This document shows, in pieces, positions 1 through 7,219 of a stretch of 17,097 bases of DNA. The DNA is from Gemmatimonadales bacterium. Its GTDB lineage: Bacteria; Gemmatimonadota; Gemmatimonadetes; Gemmatimonadales; GWC2-71-9. Position numbers and translations under genes: made by a program. Numbering within the stretch: the first letter of the stretch is position 1; the number at the start of each line of letters is the position of its first letter. Under the pieces are notes generated by a model. The model was not told the origin of the DNA, ran no database searches, and worked only from the letters and a program-made list of their open reading frames with translations. The stretch spans positions 1 to 17,097 of the forward strand of contig JACCSZ010000229.1 of assembly GCA_013812695.1 (NCBI GenBank). The letters are read 5' to 3'.

Positions 1-150
1 CGCCGCCCCGTGCTGCCCGGCGACCAGCTCCGCTGCGAGCTCGAGATGCTCCAGAACCGCGGCCGCACCTGCCGGATGAAGGGCATCGCCTACGTCGACG
101 GCAACGTCGTCTGCGAGGCCGAGATGATGGCGCGCGTGGTGGATCGGTGA
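1..150 (+). CDS. fabZ: 3-hydroxyacyl-ACP dehydratase FabZ, C-terminal end (partial)
   Basis: Only the last 49 residues are present; the gene begins before the window. The readable part starts RRPVLPGDQL and continues through MKGIAYVDGNVVCEAEMM. This matches the end of FabZ hot-dog-fold dehydratases, where the G-D-Q-L strand and the K-G-x-A-x-V-D-G-x-x-V-x-E-A strand are conserved. FabZ removes water from 3-hydroxyacyl-ACP in fatty acid elongation and competes with LpxA for 3-hydroxyacyl-ACP. The active-site His and Glu lie upstream and cannot be checked. In several phyla FabZ is the C-terminal half of an LpxC-FabZ fusion, and the lipid A genes that follow make that possible here. The stop codon overlaps the lpxA start by four bases (GTGA), suggesting translational coupling. 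Confidence 0.9.
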   Translation, partial: RRPVLPGDQLRCELEMLQNRGRTCRMKGIAYVDGNVVCEAEMMARVVDR

Positions 151-923
151 CCACCGTCATTCACCCCACGGCCATCGTCGACCCTTCGGCCCGGCTGGGG
201 AAGGGGGTCGACGTCGGCCCGTGGGTAATGATCGGCCCGGAGGTGACGGTGGGCGATCGCTGCCGCCTGGGACCCCGCGCGCGGCTGGTCAGGAACGTCC
301 GCCTGGCCAACGATGTCAGCGTCGGCGACGGCTCGATCCTCGGCGGCGACCCGCAGGATCTCAAGTTCCAGGGCGAGGAGACCTGGGTCGAGATCGGCGC
401 CGGCACCATCATCCGCGAGTACACGACGATCAATCGTGCCACCGCCCACAGCTTTCGGACCACGGTCGGCGCGCGCTGCTTCATCATGACCTACGTGCAC
501 CTGGCGCACGACTGCCACGTCGGCGACGAGGTCACCATCGCGAACGGCACCCAGTGCGCGGGTCACGTCACCATTCACGATCGGGCGGTGCTGAGCGGGC
601 TCAACGCCGTGCACCAGTTCGTCACCATCGGGACCTACGCGTTCGTCGGCGGCGGGTCCCGGGTCAACCAGGACATTCCGCCGTACGTCAAGGCAGTCGG
701 TAATCCCCTGGAACTCTATGGTCTCAACTCGATCGGCCTCCAGCGTGCCGGCTTTTCGGGCGAGACGATCGCCGCGCTCAAGCGGGCCTACCGGTTGTTC
801 TTCAACTCCGAGCTCAACCTGTCGCAGGCCATCGAGCGCGCGCGGAGCGACCTGCCGGCGTCCCCGGAGATCGAGCGGTTCCTCGCCTTCGTGGAATCGT
901 CCGAGCGCGGCGTGCCGGCATGA
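147..923 (+). CDS. lpxA: Acyl-ACP--UDP-N-acetylglucosamine O-acyltransferase LpxA
   Basis: This cytoplasmic enzyme catalyses the first step of lipid A synthesis, moving a 3-hydroxyacyl chain from ACP to the 3-position of UDP-GlcNAc (or to an amine there in some lineages). The protein has 258 residues, close to the 262 of E. coli. Hexapeptide repeats of the left-handed beta-helix run from about residue 3 to 185. Diagnostic motifs are GGDPQDLKFQGE (66-77), REYTTINRAT (90-99), HLAHDC (118-123) and VHQF (155-158). His121 aligns with the catalytic His125 of E. coli and His156 with His160. The C-terminal helical domain begins near GLQRAGFS (197-204). Gly169 aligns with the E. coli chain-length residue Gly173, which would allow a long (about C14) acyl chain; this is inference. 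The GTG start overlaps fabZ by four bases and gives the family's normal N-terminus. No Shine-Dalgarno site is seen. Confidence 0.96.
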   Translation: MTTVIHPTAIVDPSARLGKGVDVGPWVMIGPEVTVGDRCRLGPRARLVRNVRLANDVSVGDGSILGGDPQDLKFQGEETWVEIGAGTIIREYTTINRATAHSFRTTVGARCFIMTYVHLAHDCHVGDEVTIANGTQCAGHVTIHDRAVLSGLNAVHQFVTIGTYAFVGGGSRVNQDIPPYVKAVGNPLELYGLNSIGLQRAGFSGETIAALKRAYRLFFNSELNLSQAIERARSDLPASPEIERFLAFVESSERGVPA

Positions 924-1900
924 CGGTGCGGCTTCCGGTCGGCGTGGTGGGGGTCGGGGCGCTCGGGCGACATCACGCCCGGCATCTGGCCATGCTCGAC
1001 GAAGCCCGGTTGGTCGGGGTGTTCGACACCGACCTCGACCGAGCGCGGGCGGTGGCCGGGGAGGTGGGCACGGCGGCGTGCGTGGACCTCGACTCGCTGC
1101 TCGACCTGGTCGAAGGGGTCACGGTGGCCGTCCCGACGCCGGCCCACGCCGCCGTCGGGCTCCGGGCACTCGAGCGCGGCGTGCCGGTCCTCATGGAGAA
1201 GCCGCTCGCGGCGACGGTGGATGAGGCCGACGCGCTGATCGCCGCCGCGTCGCGCGGGGGGTTGCAGCTTCAGGTCGGGCACATCGAGCGCTACAACCGC
1301 GCCCTCCGCGCCGCGGAGCCGTATCTGGCGGGCCCGCGCTACATCGAGAGCCTCCGGCTGGCGCCGTTCCAGCCGCGCGGCACCGACGTGGCCGTAGTGC
1401 TCGACCTCATGATCCATGATCTCGACCTCGTGCTGCACCTCACCGGGGGCGCGGAGGCCACCGAGGTGCGCGCGTCGGGGCTCTCGCTCCTGAGCTCGCA
1501 TCTGGATCTCGCCAATGCCCGGGTGGAGTTCGCCAACGGCGCTGTGGCGCTCGCGACGGCCAGCCGGGTCTCGCGCGAACGCATCCGGCAGCTTCGGCTG
1601 TTCCAGCCCAATGGCTATCTGTCCCTCGATCTGGCGAGCGGCGCCGGCGAGTTCATGCGCGTGCGCGGCGACTGGCGGCCGGGCACCGGTCAGGCCTTGA
1701 GCGATGTGGTCGAGCGCATCGAGCTCGTCGCGCCCGAGGCGGACGCCCTGCAGCTCGAGCTTCGAAGCTTCGTGCACGCGGTGCGGGGCCAGCGCGAGGT
1801 CGTCGTGAGCGGAGAGGAGGGGCGCGCCGCCCTGGCGCTTGCCCTCCGCGTGACGGACGCCGTCGGGCAGTCGCCGCTGGCCGTGCCCGCGGCCGGATGA
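920..1900 (+). CDS. Gfo/Idh/MocA family NAD(P)-dependent oxidoreductase, GnnA-like by position
   Basis: The 326-residue protein has an N-terminal Rossmann fold with the dinucleotide motif GVGALG (11-16), the family's MEKPLA motif (92-97) with Lys94, and a C-terminal alpha/beta domain. DLMIHDLDL (162-170) carries the expected catalytic-type His166. The family oxidises or reduces sugars and sugar nucleotides. The gene overlaps lpxA (ATGA) and is itself overlapped by lpxB (ATGA), so it is almost certainly expressed with the lipid A genes. In Acidithiobacillus and Leptospira a member of this family, GnnA, oxidises the 3-OH of UDP-GlcNAc. The aminotransferase GnnB then makes the 3-amino sugar used by LpxA. 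No GnnB gene is visible here, so GnnA function is a hypothesis; another sugar-nucleotide oxidoreductase role is possible. Family assignment is firm, substrate is not. Confidence 0.9.
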   Translation: MTVRLPVGVVGVGALGRHHARHLAMLDEARLVGVFDTDLDRARAVAGEVGTAACVDLDSLLDLVEGVTVAVPTPAHAAVGLRALERGVPVLMEKPLAATVDEADALIAAASRGGLQLQVGHIERYNRALRAAEPYLAGPRYIESLRLAPFQPRGTDVAVVLDLMIHDLDLVLHLTGGAEATEVRASGLSLLSSHLDLANARVEFANGAVALATASRVSRERIRQLRLFQPNGYLSLDLASGAGEFMRVRGDWRPGTGQALSDVVERIELVAPEADALQLELRSFVHAVRGQREVVVSGEEGRAALALALRVTDAVGQSPLAVPAAG

Positions 1901-3021
1901 TCGCGCGGCCGGCGCCCCGTATCTTCGTTTCCGCCGGCGAGCCCTCGGGCGACCTTCACGGCGCCGCCGTGGTCGAGGCGCTCCGGGCGCGGCACCCGGG
2001 GGCGGTGATCGAGGCGCTCGGCGGTCCCCGCATGGCCGCGGCCGGGGCCGCAATCCGCTATCCGATGGAAGGCCTGGCCGCGTTCGGGCTCGTGGAAGTG
2101 CTCACCAAGCTCGGTGCGCACGTCAAGCTGCTGCGCGCCCTCCGCGCGGACTTCCGCGCCGGCCGCTACGACCTGGTCATCCTCATCGACTACCCGGGCT
2201 TTCACGTGCGTGTCGCCGAAGCGGCTCGGGCGGCGGGCACCAAGGTGCTCTACTACATTGCGCCCCAGCTCTGGGCCTGGCGGCCGGGCCGCGCCCGGCG
2301 ATTCGCGTCGGCCGTGGACCGGCTGGCGGTGGTGCTGCCGTTCGAGCAGCGCTTCTTCGGCGCGCTTGGTCTGGCGAGCGAGTATGTGGGTCATCCCCTG
2401 GTTGACCGCATCGACTGGCCGACTCGTGCCCACGCCCGAGGCCAGCTCGGGATTCCACTCGAGAGCCGGGTGCTCGGGATCTTTCCGGGCAGCCGCCATC
2501 AGGAGATCCGGCGGCTCTGGCACCCGTTCCGCGACGCCGCGCGCCAACTGCTGAGCGAAGGCCGCTGCGATCGGGTGCTGGTGGCGGGGACGGCCGATGG
2601 GGAGTATCCGGATCCGGGACCGCTGGAGATTCTCCGGGGCGATCCGATTCCGATTTTCGCGGCCTCCGACGCGGCGTTGGCCAAGTCGGGCACCACGACG
2701 CTCGAGGCCGCGCTGGCCGACGTGCCCATGGTCGTTGCCTACAAGGTCCATCCGCTCACCTGGCAGATGTTCCAGCGACTTCGCACCGTCGAATGGGTGA
2801 GCCTCGTGAACCTGGTCGCCGAGCGCGAGGTCGTACCGGAAATGTTGCAGGGCCAGGCCCGCGCCGGGACCTTGGCCGACGCGCTCCGTCCCCTGCTCGA
2901 TCCCCGGCATCCCCTCACCCTGGCGCAGCGGGATGGCCTGGCGCTCGTGCGGCAGCGGCTCGGCCAGCCGGGAGCGACTACCCGGGTCGTGGCGCTGGCC
3001 GACGAGCTGCTCGGGCCGTAA
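1897..3021 (+). CDS. lpxB: Lipid-A-disaccharide synthase LpxB
   Basis: LpxB is a peripheral inner-membrane glycosyltransferase of family GT19. It joins 2,3-diacylglucosamine-1-phosphate (lipid X) and UDP-2,3-diacylglucosamine into the lipid A disaccharide. The 374-residue protein has the full set of family landmarks: SAGEPSGD (12-19), LIDYPGF (96-102) with Asp98 at the position of the catalytic Asp98 of E. coli, YYIAPQLWAWRPGR (119-132), FPGSRHQEI (196-204), KSGTTTLE (263-270), AYKVHPLTW (281-289) and NLVAEREVVPEMLQ (305-318). The ATG overlaps the preceding oxidoreductase stop by four bases. Length is normal (E. coli 382). The UDP-diacylglucosamine hydrolase that makes one of its substrates is not in the window. 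Confidence 0.97.
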   Translation: MIARPAPRIFVSAGEPSGDLHGAAVVEALRARHPGAVIEALGGPRMAAAGAAIRYPMEGLAAFGLVEVLTKLGAHVKLLRALRADFRAGRYDLVILIDYPGFHVRVAEAARAAGTKVLYYIAPQLWAWRPGRARRFASAVDRLAVVLPFEQRFFGALGLASEYVGHPLVDRIDWPTRAHARGQLGIPLESRVLGIFPGSRHQEIRRLWHPFRDAARQLLSEGRCDRVLVAGTADGEYPDPGPLEILRGDPIPIFAASDAALAKSGTTTLEAALADVPMVVAYKVHPLTWQMFQRLRTVEWVSLVNLVAEREVVPEMLQGQARAGTLADALRPLLDPRHPLTLAQRDGLALVRQRLGQPGATTRVVALADELLGP

Positions 3022-3025
3022 CGGC

Positions 3026-3655
3026 GTGCGATTCAAGCTGTCGCCCGCCGCGGCGCGCGTGGTGGCGGCCCCCGCCTTCCGGGTGCTCGCGGCATCGTGG
3101 CGCATCCGCACGGTGCACGAGGAGCGGTGGCGGCCGCTGTACGATGCCCGCCGCCCGCACGTCTTTCTCCTGTGGCACGAGGTGCTGCTGCCGCTGCTCT
3201 GGCAGCACCGCCGGCAGTCGATCGCCATCGTGGTGAGCGAGGCCCGCGACGGACAGTACCTGGCCGATTTCGCCGCCTCGCTCGGCTACCGGACGGTCCG
3301 CGGCTCGAGCACCCGGGGCGCCGCCCGCGCGCTGCTCGGCGCCGTGCGCGAGCTGCAGGCGGGTCATGCGGTGGCGTTCACTCCCGACGGACCACGCGGA
3401 CCTCGGCGCGAGCTCAAGCCGGGCGCGATCGCCGCGGCGCAGCGGGGGCAGGGCACCGTCGTGCCGCTGCATGCGGAGGCCAACCGGGCCTGGCGGTTAG
3501 ATTCCTGGGACCAATTCATGGTCCCGAAACCGGGAACTCGCGTGCGGATCGTGTATGGGCGTCCGTTCGAGGTGGCGGCCGGCGACGCGGGGTTGGCCGC
3601 GGGGCTTGCGGACGCGGAAGCGGGGTTACGGGACATCGCGGGAGGCCGGGAATGA
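3026..3655 (+). CDS. DUF374-type lysophospholipid acyltransferase family protein
   Basis: The predicted protein has 209 residues. Landmarks of the DUF374 family of the glycerolipid acyltransferase-like superfamily are LLWHEVLLP (48-56), SEARDGQYLA (71-80), VRGSSTRGAARALL (91-104), FTPDGPRGPRRELKPG (118-133) and the Trp-rich WRLDSWDQF (156-164). The H-x4-D box of classical acyltransferases is absent, as in the rest of this family. Substrate is unknown. The position between lpxB and lpxK suggests acylation of lipid A or its precursor at the inner membrane, a job done by LpxL-type enzymes in E. coli; this is inference. The open frame runs back into lpxB, so I chose GTG 3026, four bases after the lpxB stop, because it gives the usual short N-terminus. 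It overlaps lpxK by four bases. Confidence 0.88.
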   Translation: MRFKLSPAAARVVAAPAFRVLAASWRIRTVHEERWRPLYDARRPHVFLLWHEVLLPLLWQHRRQSIAIVVSEARDGQYLADFAASLGYRTVRGSSTRGAARALLGAVRELQAGHAVAFTPDGPRGPRRELKPGAIAAAQRGQGTVVPLHAEANRAWRLDSWDQFMVPKPGTRVRIVYGRPFEVAAGDAGLAAGLADAEAGLRDIAGGRE

Positions 3656-4692
3656 GCCGCCGGGGAGACGCGCACCGCGTCATGCGCTGGCTGTGGACCA
3701 GTCGCCGGCCCGACGCGCGGCTGGCGCGGCTGGCCCTGCTGCCGGCATCGGGGCTCTGGCGACTGGCCATGGACTCGCGCCGTCTGGCCTACCGGCGGGG
3801 ATGGCTCGCGGTGCACGATCTCCCGCTGCCCTCGGTGGCGGTCGGCAACCTGACGGTCGGCGGCTCGGGCAAGACCCCGCTCGCCATCTGGATCGCCCGG
3901 CACTACGTGGGCCGCGGTGTGCGCCCCGGCGTGCTCCTCCGGGGCTACGGCGGCGACGAAACCCTGGTCCATCAGCACTCGGTCCCCGAGGCGGTGGTCG
4001 TGGCCGATCCCGACCGCGCGGCCGGCGCCGAGCGTGCGCTGGCCGGCGGGGCGCAGGTGCTGGTTCTCGACGACGCCTACCAGCGCCTGGATGTCCACCG
4101 CGACCTCAACATCCTCGTCATGAGCGCCGAAACCACGCGGGCGGTGCGGTGGCCGCTCCCCGCCGGACCGTGGCGCGAGGGCTGGAACGCGCTGGACCGG
4201 GCGGACGCCGTGATCGTGACCCGGAAGCGCGCCACGGCCGCCGCGGCGCATGCGCTCGCCAGGGAGCTCGAGGGCCGGGTGCGGGTGCCGATCGCGGTGG
4301 CGCACCTGGAGCTGGGCACCCTGGAAGGACTGGTGAGCGGGATCCGCCGGTCCGCCAGCACGCTGGCCGGCAAGCGGGTGGTGGCCGCATCGGGTATTGC
4401 GGACCCGGATGCCTTCGTGGCGCAGACCAAGGCGACCGGCGCCGCCGTGCAGGTGGCCACGTGGAAGGATCACCACGAATACCGTCCCGAGGACGTCGCC
4501 TGGCTGGCGCACGCCGCCCGGCGCGCGGACCACGTGGTCATCACCCAGAAGGACGCCGTCAAGCTGCGCGACCGCTGGCCCGCGGCCGCGCCGGAGCCGC
4601 TGGTCGCACTGCTGGATCTGCACTGGGAAGAAGGCGGCGACCGGATCGCCGCGGTGCTGGACGCGGTCGTCACCCCCGTGGACGGTCTGTAA
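3652..4692 (+). CDS. lpxK: Tetraacyldisaccharide 4'-kinase LpxK
   Basis: LpxK is a membrane-associated P-loop kinase that phosphorylates the 4'-position of the tetraacyl disaccharide to form lipid IVA. The 346-residue protein has the Walker A region GNLTVGGSGKTP (65-76), LRGYGG (96-101), an acidic pair in LDDAYQRLDVHRDLNI (139-154), PLPAGPWRE (168-176), DADAVIVT-like strand (183-190), DHHEYRP (273-279) and VVITQKDAVKL (295-305). The usual DDxxQH motif reads DDAYQR here, a departure from E. coli. A Shine-Dalgarno-like GGGAGG at 3640-3645 sits six bases before ATG 3652 and the ATG overlaps the upstream stop, which favours this start. The internal ATG at 3682 (Met11) would match the family N-terminus slightly better in length. 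The hydrophobic N-terminal segment (about 25-40) fits membrane association. Confidence 0.95.
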   Translation: MSRRGDAHRVMRWLWTSRRPDARLARLALLPASGLWRLAMDSRRLAYRRGWLAVHDLPLPSVAVGNLTVGGSGKTPLAIWIARHYVGRGVRPGVLLRGYGGDETLVHQHSVPEAVVVADPDRAAGAERALAGGAQVLVLDDAYQRLDVHRDLNILVMSAETTRAVRWPLPAGPWREGWNALDRADAVIVTRKRATAAAAHALARELEGRVRVPIAVAHLELGTLEGLVSGIRRSASTLAGKRVVAASGIADPDAFVAQTKATGAAVQVATWKDHHEYRPEDVAWLAHAARRADHVVITQKDAVKLRDRWPAAAPEPLVALLDLHWEEGGDRIAAVLDAVVTPVDGL

Positions 4693-4720
4693 CTCACCTG
4701 CGGAACAACCCGGACACCCT

Positions 4721-6025
4721 ATGAGCACCGCCAGCCGCCCCACGCCGCTCCTCATCCGCCCCGACAAGGAGACCTTTCTCAACGAGGCGAATCCGTTCGA
4801 GGCGATGATGTCCCGCTTCGACTACGCCGCCCAGCGGTTGAGCCTGGATCCGGGGCTGTACAAGGTGCTGCGGAGCCCGGAAAAACAGATCATCGTGAGC
4901 GTCCCGATCCTGCGCGACACCGGCGATGTGGAGGTGTACACCGGCTTCCGCGTGCTCTACAATACGAGTCGCGGACCGGCGAAGGGCGGGATCCGGTTCG
5001 ACATGAACGTCACGCTCGATGAAGTGAAGGCGCTCGCGGCCTGGATGACCTGGAAATGCGCCGTCGTCAACATTCCGTTCGGGGGCAGCAAGGGCGGCGT
5101 GATCTGCGACCCGCCCACGCTGTCCAACGCCGAGCTCGAACGCATCACCCGCCGCTACACCTCCGCCATCATCGAGACCCTGGGACCCGACTCCGACGTG
5201 CCCGCGCCGGACATGAATACCAACGAGCGCATGATGGCGTGGATCATGGATACGTACTCCATGCACAAGCGCCATACCGTCACCTCCGTGGTGACCGGAA
5301 AGCCGGTGGAGATGGGCGGCTCGCTCGGCCGCCGGGAGGCCACCGGCCGGGGCTGCATGATCGTGACCCGTGAGGCGCTCAAGAAACTGCGCATGCCGAT
5401 CGCGGGCACCAGGGTGGCCGTGCAGGGGTTCGGCAACGTCGGCTCGATCGCGGCGGAGCTCATGGAAGCGCTGGGTCTGACGGTGGTGGCGGTGAGCGAC
5501 AAGTCCGGCGCCATTTACAACCCCAAGGGCCTCCGGATCAAGGAGGTGCAGCAGCACGTCAAGGAGCATCGCTTTCTGAGCGAGTACCGCGAGGCCGAAT
5601 CCATCGGGAACGACGAGTTGCTCACCATCGATTGCGACGTGCTGGTGCCCGCGGCGCTCGAGAACGTGATCACCAGCAAGAACGCACGGGACGTCAAGGC
5701 CCGGATCATCTGCGAAGGCGCCAACGGACCCACGACCGCCAACGCGGACCGGATTTTGGAGGAGAACGGGATCTTCGTGATCCCCGACATCCTGGCCAAC
5801 GCCGGCGGCGTCACCGTCAGCTACTTCGAGTGGGTGCAGGATCGCGGCGGCTACTTCTGGGATGAGGAGACCGTGAACCAGCGGCTCGAGCGCATCATGG
5901 TGCAGTCGTTCGACGAGGTGGCGGCCATGGCCGGCAAGCACGCGAGCAGCATGCGCATCGGCGCCTACATGCAGGCGATCGAGCGAGTGGCCGCGGTGCA
6001 TCGGCTCCGGGGGATGTACGCGTGA
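4721..6025 (+). CDS. Glutamate dehydrogenase (Glu/Leu/Phe/Val dehydrogenase family)
   Basis: The 434-residue protein is a hexameric-type amino acid dehydrogenase that reversibly deaminates glutamate to 2-oxoglutarate and ammonia. The N-terminal catalytic domain has RGPAKGGIRF (84-93) with Lys88, TWKCAVVNIPFGGSKGG (110-126) with Lys112 and the catalytic-type Lys124, and VPAPDMNT (160-167) with Asp164. The Rossmann domain carries VQGFGNVGS (234-242). Asp260 in VAVSDKSG ends the second strand, which hints at NAD(H) preference. Later landmarks are CEGANGPTT (331-339) and ILANAGGVTVSYFEWVQ (357-373). The alternatives, leucine or phenylalanine dehydrogenase, are shorter (about 350-380 residues), so glutamate is the best substrate. 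It starts 28 bases after lpxK, the first real gap in the run, without a clear Shine-Dalgarno site. The symbol gdhA or gudB cannot be chosen from sequence alone. Confidence 0.93.
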   Translation: MSTASRPTPLLIRPDKETFLNEANPFEAMMSRFDYAAQRLSLDPGLYKVLRSPEKQIIVSVPILRDTGDVEVYTGFRVLYNTSRGPAKGGIRFDMNVTLDEVKALAAWMTWKCAVVNIPFGGSKGGVICDPPTLSNAELERITRRYTSAIIETLGPDSDVPAPDMNTNERMMAWIMDTYSMHKRHTVTSVVTGKPVEMGGSLGRREATGRGCMIVTREALKKLRMPIAGTRVAVQGFGNVGSIAAELMEALGLTVVAVSDKSGAIYNPKGLRIKEVQQHVKEHRFLSEYREAESIGNDELLTIDCDVLVPAALENVITSKNARDVKARIICEGANGPTTANADRILEENGIFVIPDILANAGGVTVSYFEWVQDRGGYFWDEETVNQRLERIMVQSFDEVAAMAGKHASSMRIGAYMQAIERVAAVHRLRGMYA

Positions 6026-6032
6026 CGGGGCC

Positions 6033-6506
6033 GTGGAGCTGATCCTCCTTGCCGTCGGCAAGCTGCGCCCGAGCTACCGCCAGACGGTCGACGAGTACCT
6101 CCGGCGGCTCGGGCGCTACGTGAAGGTCCGGGAGATCGAGGTGCGCGAAGCGAGCCGCGCCCCCACCGTGGCCGCGCAGCAGGCCGAAGAGGCGGCGCGG
6201 CTCGTGGCGCGGCGGCCGGCGGGGTCCCGGCGCATCGCCCTCGCGCGCCTGGGCACGGGTTGGACCAGCCGGCAGGTGGCGCAGCAGGTCGAGCGCTGGA
6301 TGCGGGAGGCCCGGCCGGTGTCGCTGGCGCTCGGGGGCTCGCACGGGCTCGCGCCCGACTTCGTCGCGGGCGCGTCGGACCGCTGGAGTCTCGGTCCGCT
6401 CACCCTGCCGCACGAGCTGGCCCGAGTCGTAGTGGTGGAGCAGCTCTATCGGGCGTGCACGATCCTTCGCGGAGAGCCGTACCACAAGGGCGGTGCGCGC
6501 GAATGA
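6033..6506 (+). CDS. rlmH: 23S rRNA (pseudouridine1915-N3)-methyltransferase RlmH
   Basis: RlmH is a small SPOUT (alpha/beta-knot) methyltransferase that methylates pseudouridine 1915 in helix 69 of 23S rRNA on assembled ribosomes. The 157 residues match the usual length of about 155-160. The N-terminal strand ELILLAVGKL (2-11) is typical. The C-terminal knot region shows LALGGSHGLAPDF (98-110), SLGPLTLPHELARVVVVEQL (119-138) and YRACTILRGEPYHKGG (139-154), which holds the conserved Pro-Tyr-His end that contacts cofactor and RNA. Start is GTG 6033, seven bases after the glutamate dehydrogenase stop; no good Shine-Dalgarno site is visible. It overlaps the downstream methyltransferase gene by four bases (ATGA). 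Confidence 0.95.
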   Translation: MELILLAVGKLRPSYRQTVDEYLRRLGRYVKVREIEVREASRAPTVAAQQAEEAARLVARRPAGSRRIALARLGTGWTSRQVAQQVERWMREARPVSLALGGSHGLAPDFVAGASDRWSLGPLTLPHELARVVVVEQLYRACTILRGEPYHKGGARE

Positions 6507-7219
6507 CCGAATGGTTCGAGGAGTGGTTTGGTGACGAGTACCTCCGACTCTATCCCCACCGCGACGCCGTCGAGGCGGAGCGGGCCATCGCGCTCATCCT
6601 CGCGCGGGTGGGGTTCGTGCCGGGATGGCGCCTGCTCGACGTGGCCTGCGGAGCCGGGCGACATGCGCGGGCGCTGGAGGTCGCCGGTGCCCGCTGCGTC
6701 GGGCTCGACCTCTCGGCCGCGCAGCTCCGCGTCGCGCGGACGATAACGGGCGCGCCGCTCGTACGGGCCGACATGCGGGCGCTGCCGATTCGTCCCGGCT
6801 CGATCGATCTCACCCTCAACCTGTTCACCAGCTTCGGCTACTTCGATCGAGACGAGGAGCACGTCGCGGCGCTCCGGGAAATGGTGGCGACGCTTCGGCC
6901 CCGGGGCTGGTTCGTGATCGACTTTCTCAACGCCCAGTTGGTCCGCAATCGCCTGATCCGTCGGGAAACGCAGCGGGTGCAGGGGGCCGACGTGGAGGTC
7001 GAGCGCTCGGTGTCGCCCGACAACCGGTACGTGTGCAAGACCATTCGCTCGGACGGTGGGCGCCGATTCACCGAGCGCGTGCGCTTGTTCGGCGCGGACG
7101 AGATCGAGGCGATGCTCGCCGAATCGGGTGTGACGGTGCGCGAGCGCTTCGGCGACTACGACGGGTCCCCGCTGGGCCCCGAATCGCCGCGGACACTCCT
7201 GCTGGGCCAGATCGAATGA
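6503..7219 (+). CDS. Class I SAM-dependent methyltransferase coupled to bshC
   Basis: The 238-residue protein is a class I methyltransferase: motif I is LLDVACGAGRHA (44-55), the acidic end of strand 2 is Asp69 in GLDLS (67-71), RADMRALP (88-95) follows, and LNLFTSFGYFD (105-115) is the motif IV region. An N-terminal EWFEEWFGDEYLRLY (3-17) resembles small-molecule methyltransferases more than rRNA or protein methyltransferases. The ATG overlaps rlmH (ATGA) and its stop overlaps the bshC start (ATGA), so it is probably made with BshC. Known biology: in Chlorobaculum, NmbA, a SAM-dependent methyltransferase, methylates the cysteine nitrogen of bacillithiol. I infer that this protein could be an NmbA-like enzyme. 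I cannot align it to NmbA here, so the substrate stays open. AAGGG at 6486-6490 is a weak ribosome-binding candidate, 12 bases upstream. Confidence 0.88.
   Translation: MTEWFEEWFGDEYLRLYPHRDAVEAERAIALILARVGFVPGWRLLDVACGAGRHARALEVAGARCVGLDLSAAQLRVARTITGAPLVRADMRALPIRPGSIDLTLNLFTSFGYFDRDEEHVAALREMVATLRPRGWFVIDFLNAQLVRNRLIRRETQRVQGADVEVERSVSPDNRYVCKTIRSDGGRRFTERVRLFGADEIEAMLAESGVTVRERFGDYDGSPLGPESPRTLLLGQIE

Noticed and set aside
2933..3025. Longer N-terminus for the DUF374 protein inside lpxB
   Set aside because: It would overlap the lpxB C-terminus by about 90 bases and adds residues unlike the family. GTG 3026 right after the lpxB stop is simpler.
1690..3228. A 512-codon minus-strand open frame opposite lpxB
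   Set aside because: It mirrors lpxB in another frame and has low-complexity composition with no motif.
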